Shown here one piece after another: positions 1 to 12,345 of a stretch of 64,000 nt of DNA. This DNA is from Stentor roeselii (Eukaryota > Ciliophora > Heterotrichea > Heterotrichida > Stentoridae): assembly GCA_006503475.1 (NCBI GenBank), contig RSEH01000164.1, forward strand, positions 45,163 through 109,162. Reading direction: 5' to 3'. Each line of letters begins with the position of its first letter. Within the stretch, counting starts at the first letter, position 1. The position numbers were made by a program, and so were the translations under genes. The notes beneath the pieces are model-generated. The model ran no database searches and was not told the DNA's origin. It saw only the letters and a program-made list of their open reading frames with translations.

Positions 1-1
1 T

Positions 2-43
2 GGGTATATGCTGCATAAGGATGGTGAGGAACTTGTGAAATAA
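2..43 (+). CDS. Possible 3' end of a gene entering from the left edge
   Basis: Frame 2 from the window edge reads 13 codons (GYMLHKDGEELVK) and stops with TAA at 41-43. The mix of charged and hydrophobic residues could be a protein tail, but 13 codons cannot establish this. No family can be assigned. A chance open stretch is equally possible. Confidence 0.3.
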   Translation, partial: GYMLHKDGEELVK

Positions 44-862
44 GTTGACTCGCTCATATGGGGGGTTTATTTAGCTTTGACTGTGCATTTGACATTATTG
101 GCTTGTTGATGAAATATCGATTATCGAGTCTTAGATCTAATGATTGTTGACGATTGGGTCATCAGATTTGACCTTTGTAACATCTTTTAAGGATTATCAT
201 GTGTAAGGTAAGGTTCTGTTGTTTGATTTGAATTTTGGATAGGATTAGGAACAACGGAATTTTATTCTAAGTGATTTTTATGGGGAATCTTGGATTTTTT
301 AATTAAATTAGCTATCTTCGATAACAATAAAATAATATGTTACTGATAGAAAGTATTATGCTTATTATTTCAAATATCAAATAGTTTTTGGACAGGAATC
401 AATTTACAATTGTTCAATATATACTTTACTTGACGCGAATAAACTCTTTCAATAATAACTAATAAAACACATTCAGAGATATCTATATATAAGAGATGGA
501 GTGAGATCTTTTAGTTGAATCAGTTATCTATAAGTTGTTAAAAATCGAAAACTATTATTCTTTAGCTAAAAGACAGTCATATAGACAAATCAGACAACTC
601 AAGAAAAAGCTTCAACAAGTCTCTCTATCAAAATGACTCAAATTAGATTTGTTCAGTCAATATTTCATTAGACACTCTCAAAACAAAATATTCATCCATT
701 TATCAAGACTTACACATAAAACCATTCCGAATTTCTTCCAAATCATCTAAATGGTGATGCCCAACCCTCAAATCATCCTTTCTTTATATAAAAAACCATT
801 TTTAATAAATTCTCCTGGTACCCTTCCAATAAGTAATCTAAAAGCATAATTTACCTATAAAA
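44..862. other. ORF-free AT-rich intergenic region
   Basis: No reading frame of useful length on either strand and no recognisable RNA gene or repeat. It probably contains the promoter of the MYB gene at 863; no specific site is recognisable. Confidence 0.5.
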
Positions 863-1549
863 ATGAACATTCGAAAAGGATGGACTCAGTATGTATCAGT
901 TATTTAGGAAGACGAGAGTCTTGCCGAGGTCATAGATCAAATCGGAACTGACAACTGGACAGCAGTTGCCGATTTGATGATATCTAAATACGATATCAAA
1001 GACCGTAGTGGAAAAAAATGTAGAGAGAGATGGATCAATCATTTGAAGCCCGAAGTAATCAAATCGCCGTGGTCACCTGAAGAAATGAAAATTTTGTTCA
1101 GATGTCAAGCGTTTTACGGCAACCAGTGGACTGAAATCGCAAAGTTCTTACCAGGAAGAACTGATAATTCAGTGAAGAATTACTTTTATATGACTCTTCG
1201 AAAAAGGTTAAGACTCTTCAATAAACATGTCTCACCTGCTGAACGCATCGAAATGCCTATAAACGACCTTTCTTTAAATAGTGAACTGACTCAGAAGGTC
1301 TTGAATGTTGATTCTCAGAAAAGTGAGAAAAGAACTGAAAACAGGTAAAATCCACTTAGAAGAAGATCTGCCAGGTTACAGGAAAACGGAAAAACGCATG
1401 ATTTTAAAGGATTACCGAAAGTTGAACATGGGATAAGGGGTTTCTGTGTGATTGAAGAACTTGATACTTTCACTTCGCTTTATGATGATGGCGTTTCATT
1501 CGATTTCGCAAAGTATGAACTGGATAAGAGGCTTGATCAGGGTATTTAG
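863..1549 (+). CDS. R2R3 MYB-type DNA-binding protein
   Basis: A three-exon gene of 218 residues, joined by removing two 15-nt introns (893-907 and 1345-1359). The ATG at 863 is preceded by an A-rich context. Removing intron 1 restores the start of the first MYB repeat (KGWTQYEDESLAEVI), which is otherwise broken by a TAG. Residues about 5-60 form repeat 1, with Trp at the expected spacing and a KKCRERWINHL end. Residues about 61-112 form repeat 2 (SPWSPEEMKILF ... NQWTEIAKFLPGRTDNSVKNYF). Two adjacent repeats of this type are the MYB R2R3 DNA-binding unit, so the likely role is a nuclear transcription regulator. The C-terminal half is acidic and unrecognised. Exon 3 adds 62 codons to a TAG at 1547-1549. 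Its targets cannot be inferred. Confidence 0.9.
893..907 (+). other. 15-nt intron (MYB gene, intron 1)
   Basis: gtatcagttatttag. Phase 0. Its removal joins TQY to EDESL and completes the MYB repeat; the intron's last three bases are an in-frame TAG. Confidence 0.9.
1345..1359 (+). other. 15-nt intron (MYB gene, intron 2)
   Basis: gtaaaatccacttag. It splits a codon after two bases; removal opens 62 further codons to the TAG at 1547. Confidence 0.85.
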
Positions 1550-1867
1550 GATAAATTTATTTAAATATGAATATGAAAGGTAAAAAGAAGTTTGACAGCG
1601 ATTTTTCGATTTTCACTTGAAAAACTGAAATTCACTTCCTCTGGTTGAAAAATCGCGAATCCAGTAAAAGAGGGACAAACTTCATAAAGATCTATTCAAA
1701 AGATGTCCTTATCAATAAATTCCTGGAATTTAATTACCTAAAAATGCTTCAAACCTTAAATATCTTACCCAATTCTTTTCAAACCCTAAACCTCATCCTC
1801 CAAAATTCTAACATTATTTCAAAGCTTCAAGTAACACCTAATATGCCATTCCATTCTTTTCAATTAA
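1550..1867. other. Intergenic spacer
   Basis: 318 bp between stop and start of two same-strand genes. A frame opening with TTG at 1645 runs through the spacer but then overlaps the better-supported gene at 1868 and lacks any recognisable feature. Nothing else seen. Confidence 0.5.
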
Positions 1868-2332
1868 ATGAACAAAAGTCTCTCAAAAAGTTCTTCCAAA
1901 CCCTCCACAATGAAGAAACTTCCTCTTTCTCCCCGACATTTCAAAGGTTCTCTCATAAAAAATCCATCAAGTCCAAAAATGATCCAAAGGCATCCTTTCG
2001 GAGCTTCTTCAGTCCTCTCTTCAATGAGCCCAAAATTGAAAAAAACCAAAAAAGGTCCTTCATCAATCCAGTCCCCTGACTCCAGAAAAGTCAGTTTGAC
2101 TCTGAGTAAAGACGTGCAGACTTCAGATGATGACAGTTCTTTCGGGCAAGTACTCTACCCTTCATCCAAGCTTCTCTCATTAAAAAAATCTTTGCAATTC
2201 AAACTTGAAGTCAAGTCTTCGAAATGTTTTGACTCGAAAGCGATTCCGAGTCTTCATGATTCAAGTTTACAAAAAGAGCATCTTTCTCGTTACTTCAAAA
2301 CACAAAAAAAACTAGGTCAGAATAAGCAATAA
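1868..2332 (+). CDS. Hypothetical Ser/Lys-rich basic protein
   Basis: 154 residues. The ATG sits in the TTAAATG context seen at many starts here. The protein is rich in Ser, Lys and Pro with low-complexity clusters (KSLSKSSSKPS, SSKLLSLKKS) and looks largely disordered. No domain is recognised. There is an overlapping frame on the same strand (1645-2079), but it lacks an ATG at its start and ends inside this gene. No function can be assigned. Confidence 0.55.
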   Translation: MNKSLSKSSSKPSTMKKLPLSPRHFKGSLIKNPSSPKMIQRHPFGASSVLSSMSPKLKKTKKGPSSIQSPDSRKVSLTLSKDVQTSDDDSSFGQVLYPSSKLLSLKKSLQFKLEVKSSKCFDSKAIPSLHDSSLQKEHLSRYFKTQKKLGQNKQ

Positions 2333-2491
2333 TTAAAGAATGATTTAACTGGTTTTAGAGTTTTTCCTGAAAATTTTACAATTTTGTATTTTAACGTTGA
2401 ATTTTAAGTGTTCTTAAAAATCTCTGAAAAGATTGAAAAAGAATACAAGGCTTAATAACTAAATTTTCAGTCATATCAGCTGGTTAATTAA

Positions 2492-3097
2492 ATGGAACCT
2501 GCACCGATACACGAGCCAGTCCACATCAAGCATCCAGAACTGATCGAAAGTGAAGCTCATCGCCTTGTCCCTGCCTCAGAACACGTCTCAGATCACGTCT
2601 CTTCCAGCACTTCCAACCCTTCTCATGAAAAGCAGGACCCTCTTCCAAAGTGGATAAAAAAAATCGAAGAACTTCAACAGAAATCCCAGAAGTGGACTGT
2701 AAAACAAGATGAAATCAAGAAAAAAGCAGAAAAAGCTATCATCCAAGCTGAAATCTACCAAAAACTCTATGAAGAAGCTAAGAAACGTCTGGAAGACTCT
2801 CAAAAACGCGCTGAAAATTTAAGCAAAAAAAACGAAGACATCTCCAAAAAAATCAGTTTTTTCAATGCGAAGACAGAGCAAATCGCTTTAAAAATCGAAA
2901 ACATTCGAGAAAAACAAGAAGAAAAACATTCAAAAAAACATGAACTTCTAGCTCGCAAGGAAGAACTAAAAAAGCGCAAAGAAGAACTTCTTCACAAAAA
3001 AGAAGAAAACAAAAAGCGAAAAGAAGAAAAGTTGAAAACTCAGAAAGGCAAGAAAAAGACTATTGACTCTCATAATGAAGAGAAGAAAACAGAGTAG
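2492..3097 (+). CDS. Lys/Glu-rich coiled-coil protein
   Basis: 201 residues. Residues 1-50 are His/Pro/Ser-rich and probably disordered. From about residue 52 to the end the protein is an almost continuous charged helix (KKRKEELLHKKEENKKRKEEK), the signature of a long single helix or coiled coil. It stops with TAG only 11 bp before the ATG of the IP3-receptor-like gene. No 15-nt intron would fuse the two frames, so they are annotated separately. The function is unknown; a cytoskeletal role is only a guess. Confidence 0.7.
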   Translation: MEPAPIHEPVHIKHPELIESEAHRLVPASEHVSDHVSSSTSNPSHEKQDPLPKWIKKIEELQQKSQKWTVKQDEIKKKAEKAIIQAEIYQKLYEEAKKRLEDSQKRAENLSKKNEDISKKISFFNAKTEQIALKIENIREKQEEKHSKKHELLARKEELKKRKEELLHKKEENKKRKEEKLKTQKGKKKTIDSHNEEKKTE

Positions 3098-3108
3098 TTA
3101 GTTAATAA

Positions 3109-6100
3109 ATGTCTAGTCCTGACAATACCCGTGATTCTTTTTTGCAGTACGGCTGCCTGGTAACTTTAAGCTTCAAACAAAACCATTTCGCTCATTCTGA
3201 CGGGTTCATTGATGATTCATTGTACTCAACCCATTCAGACCACATTCAAGATTTTTCTCAAGCGGTCTTCCGAATTCTTCCTCAATGCGCACATACAACT
3301 CAGGATAAGTTAATAAAAGCAAGTATAAAACCTGAACTTAAACCCGACTCTAACTTTTCTACCTTTTCAGATATTTTCTCTTCAAGCGAAACAGCACTTC
3401 GAGATGAACTTAAAGAAAATCTTGAAAACTACGAAAAGAACAAAGGTGTATGTTTAAAGTTTGGAAGCATTGTTTATTTGCAACATGTCCAAAGTCACAG
3501 ATTTTTGACAGTTATTCCGAATGAAGTCAGTTCTGCTGATAAGGACAGTTTAAAGGTGTGTCTTGCGAACTTTCCCAATGATCAGTCCTACATCAGACTA
3601 GAGTCAAGTTACAACTTTCAGAAGGAGGGGGAAGGACTGATAAGAAAAGTCGATATGGTCATTCTTGAAGTGCTTTTGACGACAAAAACAGTGAGTATCT
3701 CAGCAAGTGAAAATAAAACTCTTGTACACTCAGATCTAACAGAAACTCGAGAAGTGATCGGATGTCTTGACAGGCGGTCAAAATGGCAGATTAACCTTTA
3801 TTTCCCAGTGAATCTGGAGGACAGTAAACTCATCAGCTGCGGGGAGTATATTAAGATGAGTCACTCTGAAGGCAAAGCAATTCTTGTCGGGTCTCAGAAA
3901 GGGTCACATGTTTATTTTCATACAAATCTTGATAATAACAACGGAATCTGGGAAGTTGAAAGTGAAGATTTCACTACTGGAGGTTTTGTATTTTCAGAGA
4001 AAACTTATAGAATCAAACATCTTTCTAGTAGTCTTTATTTGACTCTTGAGGTTAGCAAGTCTGGGGATTTTTTTGGAAGACTTGCAGAAAAAAATGATGA
4101 AAATAGCCTCTGGCGTTTCGAGCAGGTCCATAGCAAAAAGGTGAACTCGAAGATATACAGCGAGCAGTTCTACAGCCTTGTGAATGACAGATTAAATGTT
4201 AAAGTCCAAGCTTTAGAAAATATTGAAGTCAGCAATGTGATCATGCTCGGGTTTAAAGATGACTCAAGTGAAAGTTCTTATTTGAAAATTTTTAGAGTTG
4301 ATTCGAATACTTTGTGGGAAGCACAGTTTACTAAAGGATGCATTCCTCTTCTTAGCTCTTTGAATCATTTTATTTCGATATTCAGGAAGAATAAGAACCA
4401 GTTCGACTTTGCTAAGGTCAAGAAATTCAAAAGGAAAATGGACATCACTGAGAAGTGCTTGAAAGATGTGAATGATTTCATTGAGAATAAAATGCAGAAT
4501 AGGATCAGTGTTGGAAAACATTATGGAATTATTGATAAGGCAAGGCAGATGTCTATCAGGGAATTAGGTATTTTGGATATTTTAACTGAAGTACTTCAAA
4601 ATACTTTCGTTGATGAGTTTTCTCTTGATAAACTTCAGGCGTTAACAAGCAGTGGTGATAGTTCTTCGAATAGAGAAGTAGAAAACAATGAGCAGGGAGA
4701 TTCTTTCAAGGACTTTCAGATTAGTTTGTTTTTAATGCTGAAAAATATGACAAATTGCATTTATCTGGTCATTTCAGCTGCTTGTGTCGATAACTTGGAG
4801 AACCAAACTTATGTCTTTAAGTTCTTTAAAACCTTTCAAAAACATGCAGGGTACCATTTAGGAGCAACTAGATGTCTCACTGTTCTTCTCTCGAACAATG
4901 AAAATTTACTTTATAGACTTCATCGAAGTTTCAGTTTGAATCAATCGGAGAAGAACACGACAGTCATTGACTTTTATATTTCTTTGTTGAAGGTAACAGC
5001 TTTTTAGAAGTTTCATAAAGAACGAAAACCTCAGCTGGTTGAATTTTTAAGAGTTGTCTGTGAGTGTAATGAAATTGGAATTGCAGCTAGTCAAGAAAAA
5101 GTTCATGAAAATATGTTTTATATACCTGATTCTTATGATAAGATTATTATTCCTACGAGTATTGATCCTGATAAAAAGACACTTAAGGTTTTATTACAAC
5201 ATGAGACAGGGGTTGGCGAAGCTTATTATGATTTCAATAGTCTTTTTGAAGACGGTCAATTAAAAGATCACAAATCCGAACTAAACTACTTCTCTAAAAC
5301 AATCGGCGTATTCTCATCACTATGCAAAGGCCGAAACTACATCTGCAAGACCAGTATCAGCAACTGGTTCCCTCTCGAGCTGCTAATAACAAGTATCTGG
5401 AACAAAGAGCTAACTCTAGAAATCCGTGCGAATTTCTTAGAACTTTTGATATCAATGCACATCGATTTCATGCCAAGGTACTTTATCCAGAAGCCTGACC
5501 TTATCAGAACCCTCGAAATGCAAGGAGACTCGATATATATATCAAACTTCAGAGCAAGGCACAAGTTCAACGACAACGAGTCAGGATTCGAAATGCTCAG
5601 AAAGCTAAAAACCGATATCTGTGATCGAAGATACTCAATCAGCAGCAATGCTTCAAAGAGAAACACGAGCAGGTCAGGGGAATTTATTTTGATAACAAAT
5701 GATGAGATGGTCATGTTTGAACTCAAATGTGCTTTAATAGAGCAGGTAAACAACGGTGAAGAGAGAAAGTTTGACGAATTTTATCTTCAGCTGCTTAAAC
5801 TTTCACGTCTTTTCATACAGTTTGAAGTGATTACCATGGAAGTTAGTAGTTTAGGGGAAAGAAAGTGTTTTCTTTATAAAAGTGAAAATTTCAAAAATGA
5901 TCTTATTGATATTTATAGACTTTTAAGAGGTATTCAAACAATGTTTTTTGGGAATCAAATTGAAAAGATCTCTGGGAAGACTTTAGTTATGAAAAATCAA
6001 ACACTTATCACGGAAAAAAGCCAAGCGACTGTCAGGAAGTCGAATCAAAAACTTCAGTTTGATATCTCAGAAGAGCCTTTTGCGAATTACTTGGAAGGTA

Positions 6101-9100
6101 TTCAAAACTACCTTCAATACAAGGCACATATGAATGTAAAGTCAGAAGACGGAAATTCAGTTGAAATCAGGTGCAAATTGGAATACTGTAAAATAATCAA
6201 CCTGCTTATCAACATGCGACAAGAGACAGTTTTAACAAATCTTATAGAATCTAAGAATCAATTAAGCACTGATGATGAAATAGTGAGCTGGATGAATGCC
6301 AACATCAAAATCCCTAAAAAAAATGATAAAAACGACAGACAAAGACAAGCAAGTAATAAAAATGGACCTATTTTTGACCCTTTTTCGAATTTATATGAGG
6401 ACTCGGGAAGGGACTGGATTGAAGACTTGCTGAGAATGTTCAACTCGACAATAAACTATAAACTTAAAAGCGAGATCATTGGAATCATTTTAAGAATCTT
6501 CAGCCAAACACGAGATTTCATAAAAAACATAAAAAAACTAAAAATAATGGAATCCCCGAATGACTCTGACCTGGTCCTTTGGTGCAAAGTCAGCATTTTA
6601 AACTTCAAAATCTTATCAGAGCAAAGTGAAATCATTTGTAAATACTGGATACAGAATTCAAGTATTTCAGCTAGAAACCTTGAAAAACTAGGAAATTTAA
6701 TGGAACTTTTGGATAATTTCATCATGGTTATGAGAGAAGACTGCGAGTTAAAAGAGGGAGAATTGATCAGTTACAAAAATAAGATTCAACCTGCCAGGCA
6801 GATTATGTTGAAAAACTTGAAGTTCCATGTGTATGTAACGAATATCATTAAGGACTGCATGTATATCCTTGAAGATATCTTTGATTATCAGAAAACTTTA
6901 AAAGAAAAAAAGGCAAAATCTCTTCTAGTTGATTTATTTAAGAAGTGTTATAAATGTCTACAGAAGTTTACATATGCCAACCCTGCCAATCAGCGGACTT
7001 TGTTTCCTTATCTCAATGTTTTCACTTCATATTTGAGGATTCAACTAGGACAAATCGACTTACTTTGTGATATGTTCAGGGATAATGCTGATCTTTGCAC
7101 TTTGCTCACTGAGAATACTTTACAACTGTTTATAAATTTAATTTTATCTGAAGGTAGACAAGGCGATTTCCTGAACTTCTTTAAAGTCGTCACAAAGGTC
7201 AAAGGTGTCGGAATCCAGCATATTCAGAGAATAATTCTGATGCTTCTTACCAATTCAGAACAAGAGAACCACCTTTGTTACAAAGGAAAAGATGGAAAAT
7301 TCGAGTTTTCACAGAACCTTAACTATAACTCTACAAACCCGTCATATATCGACCAACCAAATATTTATCACGCTAAACTCATCAGTGTACTCACGAAATG
7401 TGGAACTTCAGAAACAACTTTTTACTTCAACGCGAAATGTCAAAAAATCATCCCCTTGTCAAACCTCATCGAAACCCTTTCAAAGCCTTTAGATTCAAGT
7501 GTCGAGGTTAAACTTCTTGATTTCTTAATTCAAATTTACTTGAAATCGAATTCTAAAAGTGAAGAAAGTGAAATTTATTCTTTAAACCTCAGCAGAATTT
7601 TAGTTCTTAAAACTAATCAATTAAATCAAGCCTTGAAAAAAACAATCAGTCTTAAGTGTCTTAAAAAGTGGGTGGAAATTTTATTTCTTTATAAAAATAA
7701 CAAGGTACTTAAAAAGGGTGACTATCATTCACAGAATACTCTCACTGCCGATACCATTTCCTATCTCACTGCTCTTATCAACTACTTGAATCGTGAAAAA
7801 ATCTTGAAAATTTCACATGAATTTCATCATCATTTAAATGAACTTTGCACCCACTTTAACATCCAAAAACCTGAAAATATTGAAGTTGAAGAAGTATCTG
7901 AAGAGCCTTTAGTTTCCAGTTCTCAGGAAAGTACAGAGTGGGAAAAATTTCTGGAGAGATTGTTGAAAATTGATATGAAAAAGAAAATTAAAGAGGAAAG
8001 AAGAGAGTTTTTGAAGGCTATTCAACTTTGGACTGGCACTGAGGGTGAGGGAGAAGGTGAAAATAAACAACTTATTGAAAGTTTTATTGAATTTTTGAGC
8101 AAAGCTAAGGTTTTGAAACCACCGATTCCAGTTCTTTATCAGGTCATTAAGTTCCTATCTGAGTATATCTCTGAAAGTGATAAAAAGAAGAATAATCAGG
8201 ATGGCTCTGAAATTGATACAAAAAAGGCGAATCAGGATCATTTTAGAACATGCAGAATCATCCAGATTGTACTTGACTTGATGTGTGATAAAGAAGTTGA
8301 TAGAAGGATTTTTTCAGTTCTTGTGAAATTTTGTGTGGCTTTATTGGATGGGGGAAATAATGACATGCAGCATGATTTTTACAGTTATTTTTCAATTTTC
8401 GCCTCGTCTGAGCATTTCTTTTCAGCTTTGCATTCAATAATTGTTGATCATATTTCATTATTTACTTTACACAAGGAGATAAGGACATTGAATTATAAAC
8501 TGAAAAAATCAAACAAACTTGTCAATGAAATAATAAAACTTCTCCAGCTGTTCTGTGAAAATCATTTTGAACTACTTCAGAATTATATCAGAGTACAGGA
8601 TAAGTCTCATAATAATCATGATTTGGTTGTTACTGTTATAAGTCTTCTTCAAGAATTGATGAGAATGAAGAGGTATGATGACTTTTTAATTATGAGCCAC
8701 TGCTTTGAGATGTTGACTGAATGCATACAGGGACCCTGTAGAAATAACCAAAAAGCGATAATTGAGAGCAAGTTTTTAGATATTGCAAGTGATCTTCTTT
8801 CGATTGATGAGAAATCAGAGAAACTTTATCCTTATGCTACAATCAAAGACTCAAGTAAAGAAAATGAACCAATAAAATCCCCAGTCCAGCCAATCGAATT
8901 TCCAAAATCATTAAAATCCCCAGCTAAACAACCCGAGTCAATAAAACTCTTAGAATTATCAATGATCTCTCGACTAAAGTACAAATGCATGATAACCCTA
9001 ATAGCCCTTCTAGAAGGTCAAACCGACAATTACATTCTAGTCAGAATGGCCAGAACATTCAACCTCCAAATTTTCCGTCAAAATCTGATAACCACTTACA

Positions 9101-10893
9101 CATCTCATTCAGAAAACTTAAAATATAAAAAAGAGCTTTTCTACGATTTCACCAAAAAAAAGAACTCAGACCCCGGAAACGGAAAACTTTTAATTGAAGT
9201 CGGATTTTTTATCTACTTTTTACTGAAATATTTCTTCAACATCAAAGACAAAGAAGTCGATAAACTTCTAGAAAATGACATTCCAGAATTTGTAGAACTT
9301 AGTGAAAAATTAAAAGAAGAATATTCAAAACCTCAGACTACTACCAAGGTAAAATTAATGGACTTCGACCTGGAATCTGAAGGAAAAGATGTTTGCTTGA
9401 TGAAAGCTTTGAAATTTTTCGAGGACAATACCGCGAATGTCGAGGTAGTTTTTCAAGAAGTTCTTTGTGTTGCTTATTTCTGGTTACCTCCTGTTTGTCA
9501 TCATTTGACTTATGAAACAATTCAAGACTTTCATAACCGGGTTGATAGGTCATCGGATAAGAAGAAAGTCGAGTATTTGGTGAGTCAAGCTGGGGAAATC
9601 ATTGAGGACATGAGATATGAAGAGAAACTCAGCAATGCTTATGGATATAAACTGATAGGACAACATGTGAGAAAAGTCAAGTTTGTCGCCTTTTTGCTTA
9701 GCATTGTACTGAACATGTTGATTCTTTTGTCTTATAACAGCTTTCAGGGAGACAGGTTCAATAAACCTTCACTCGGCATGTATGAATCAAACGACAGTGA
9801 AGAATTAAATAATGTGGAGACTGAAAATTTGATTCTCGGTCTTGGAGTCATTCAAGCGATTTTATCTGGACTTATTTTTTTCTTCTTTATCATCAAAACA
9901 GCACCTATGTTAGTCCTGCGACTTTGGAAGCAACAAGAGCAGAAAGACTCAGAAAGCCAGGCAGTTGACTCATCTTCAAAGTTCCACAAAATCATTCAGA
10001 CGATTCTTTACACTTTGCTTAACTTTGACGTGGTTTACCATTTTTTTTACTTCAGTTTTTCAATCCTTGCAATAACCCTTCACCCTTTTTACTACTCCGC
10101 ACATCTACTTGACATTATGTATCGTTTTCCAAGTCTTCAAGGAGTGGTTAAATCAGTTGTAGATCCTTGGCGTCAGCTTTTACTAACTCTCGTATTTATC
10201 ATAGTCATTGTTTATCTTTTTAGTGTCTGGGCTTATTTTCGACTACAAGATGATTTTATTTCTTTTGATTATCCGGAATATAAGGAACTCTGCAGTTCTT
10301 TGTTTTTTTGCTTTATTAATGTTTTTGATAAAGGAATAAAAAATTATGGAGGGGTCGGACTTTGGCTTGATTATATGAGCGCGCCTGTGCCAGGGACTGT
10401 TGATAAGGAAAGGTTTATTTTTGATAATATTTTCGTGGTTATTATTTGGTTTATTATGCTGAATATCGTTCAAGGCATCATTTATGTCACTTTTGCGAAT
10501 ATCAGGGAGCAGGATAAGAAAAATGAAGATGATTTGAATAATAAATGTTTTATTTGTGGGAAGGAAAGGGAAATCGTTGAGAGAATCACTGAACAAACCT
10601 TTGCTTATCATCGGCTGATGGAGCATAATGAATGGAACTATATACATTTCATTGCTTATTTAACTTTTAAAGAACCTACTGAGCACTCTGGCATTGAATC
10701 TCATGTTAACGCTTTGATTAAAAGCAAAAAAATCGACTGGATTCCACAACAACAGTGCCTCAGTTTCTCGGAGAAGGAAAAAAAAGAAGAAAATTTGGTG
10801 CAACTTCAAATCAATTATGCACAAGAAATGCTTTCAAAGTACCAGAGGGTGCTAAAGAGGATAAGAAAATCACTGGAAGGACAGAATAAATAG
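3109..10893 (+). CDS. Inositol 1,4,5-trisphosphate receptor-like Ca2+ release channel
   Basis: Two exons joined by removing a 15-nt intron (4993-5007) give 2,589 residues, close to the ~2,700 of animal IP3 receptors. The N-terminus has the suppressor/MIR-type segments (KFGSIVYLQHVQSHRFLTV; CGEYIKMSHSEGKAILVG). The intron falls at the start of an RIH-like region (KFHKERKPQLVEFLRVVCE). A long helical armadillo-like middle follows. The C-terminal ~400 residues hold about six membrane segments and a pore loop with GGVG at 2409-2412. After the last membrane helix comes a conserved CFICG ... HRLMEHN zinc-binding linker (first Cys 2475). In known IP3 receptors GGVG is followed by Asp; here it is Leu. 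The family releases Ca2+ from the endoplasmic reticulum or, in ciliates, other stores on IP3 binding. Whether IP3 is the ligand here cannot be read from the sequence. Confidence 0.92.
4993..5007 (+). other. 15-nt intron (IP3-receptor-like gene)
   Basis: gtaacagctttttag, phase 0 with an in-frame TAG at its end. Removal joins SLLK to KFHKERKPQLVEF, restoring continuity in the RIH-like region. Confidence 0.92.
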
Positions 10894-10929
10894 ATAGTTA
10901 ATATTAGATTGCATAACTAACAACTTATT

Positions 10930-12018
10930 TTATTTTCTATCTGGAACTTTGCATTTATGCCAAAAACTATCTTTTTTCAGGCAATTTCTACAGACTTTGT
11001 ATTCTTTACAACAAATTCGAATTAGATTTTTTTTGCCGGCTTCTTGCCACATTGCTAGATTATTGCATTCCAAACAAAATTTTTGATTTTTTAAGATACA
11101 TTCTTTGCACATGTAGTTTAACTTCTGAACAGAGAAATCATTCATACATTCAATGCAGCAGGAATGTTCACAGAATAATTTAAAGCAATTTTTTTGTTTA
11201 GAACAAAAAGAGCAATTATCATAAAAATTGTTGTTATCCCTTTTTGTGTTCAAGATACAACTGAAGCATATTAGATTTTTACTTATACAACTAGTGCATC
11301 CATAATGTGCGCATTTCATTATCTCATTTTTTTCATGTTCTCCACAATTCTTACAGTAAAATTCATAAATTCTTTTAAAATGAGTTTCTTCACATTCATT
11401 ACACAGTTTTTTATTTCTAATCTTTTTCAGATTTTCTTTCTTATGATTGCAAAAATCGCATTTTTCTAAAATTTTAACACCTTGTTTAGACCTGAAATTT
11501 TGACTATATGAATGGGTCAAGCACTCGCTACAAGGGGCATCAAGGCATTCAACACAAAAATAATGTTTGCAATTCCCTTTAAAAGTTTCTCCAATAACTG
11601 AACATCTATCACAAACAGCTTCATTTTCTCGATTTTCTAGTTGTTTTGGTCTTTGAAGCGATATACTCCCTGAACCATTTTTCTTTTTACTTTCTTCTAA
11701 TTGGCATCTTTTGCATTTTTTTGAAGAGTCGGGGATACAATTAGGACAGCATTGAGTTGAACATGATTTACAGTGACTAGAACAAGACTCACAAATAGCC
11801 AGTCCACATCGGCATCTGTTTGATACTTTCCTAGTCTTACAATTGTTGCAAATGAAGAAGTCTTCGAAGATAAAAACTTCTGATTTACAGAAAATGCAGG
11901 AAATTTCAGGGGCTTCGCCTGTGGCATGGTCAAGGCAGACTTTGTGAAATCCGGAAAAGTTTATGTCGAAAATCCCCGGCTTTTCACATACAAGACACTT
12001 AGATTCACAGGAAGACAT
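10930..12018 (-). CDS. Cys-rich multi-zinc-knuckle protein
   Basis: 362 residues with dozens of Cys, mostly as CxxC pairs with scattered His (CLVCEKPG, CIFCKS, CNNCKTRK, CRCGLAICESC, CKSCSTQCCPNC, CDFCNHKK, CKNCGEHE, CSFCSKQKNC). The spacing suggests a string of RING/TRIAD-like or B-box-like zinc modules. No complete canonical RING could be assigned by eye. It is convergent with the IP3-receptor-like gene, with stops 36 bp apart. A ubiquitin-ligase role is possible but unsupported; the safest call is a zinc-binding protein of unknown function. Confidence 0.75.
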   Translation of the reverse strand: MSSCESKCLVCEKPGIFDINFSGFHKVCLDHATGEAPEISCIFCKSEVFIFEDFFICNNCKTRKVSNRCRCGLAICESCSSHCKSCSTQCCPNCIPDSSKKCKRCQLEESKKKNGSGSISLQRPKQLENRENEAVCDRCSVIGETFKGNCKHYFCVECLDAPCSECLTHSYSQNFRSKQGVKILEKCDFCNHKKENLKKIRNKKLCNECEETHFKRIYEFYCKNCGEHEKNEIMKCAHYGCTSCISKNLICFSCILNTKRDNNNFYDNCSFCSKQKNCFKLFCEHSCCIECMNDFSVQKLNYMCKECILKNQKFCLECNNLAMWQEAGKKNLIRICCKEYKVCRNCLKKDSFWHKCKVPDRK

Positions 12019-12345
12019 AATTATAAAACTTTATAGTTCTTAAGCTCTTGAAATAACTAGAGCTGAAAAAATTTCTATAAAATAACAGGCATATGGAATT
12101 ATTAGTTATTTTTCCATTACTTTACCAAATATAACTAATTAGTCCAATCAAAAATGCATAGAAAAAACTTAATTATCCTACATTTTGACCCCAGAGACCT
12201 TTCAAAATCTAAAAATTTTTGAACCTTTTCCAGATCTTGCAAGTGCCGACCAGTCTTTTAAACCAAATCCAATTTTTTCCAAAAAAAATTAAAATTAATC
12301 CTACAAATTTCTTCCTAAAGTACTTAAAATTATCCAAAAGGCCAT
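12019..12345. other. AT-rich intergenic spacer
   Basis: About 330 bp between the start of the Cys-rich gene and the stop of the next minus-strand gene. Nothing recognised. Confidence 0.4.

Noticed and set aside
1645-2079. Alternative frame overlapping the small gene at 1868
   Set aside because: It lacks an ATG at its start and overlaps a frame with a clean ATG in the usual context.
3085-3112. Fusion of the coiled-coil gene with the IP3-receptor-like gene
   Set aside because: No 15- or 16-nt GT...AG segment bridges the TAG at 3095 and the ATG at 3109.
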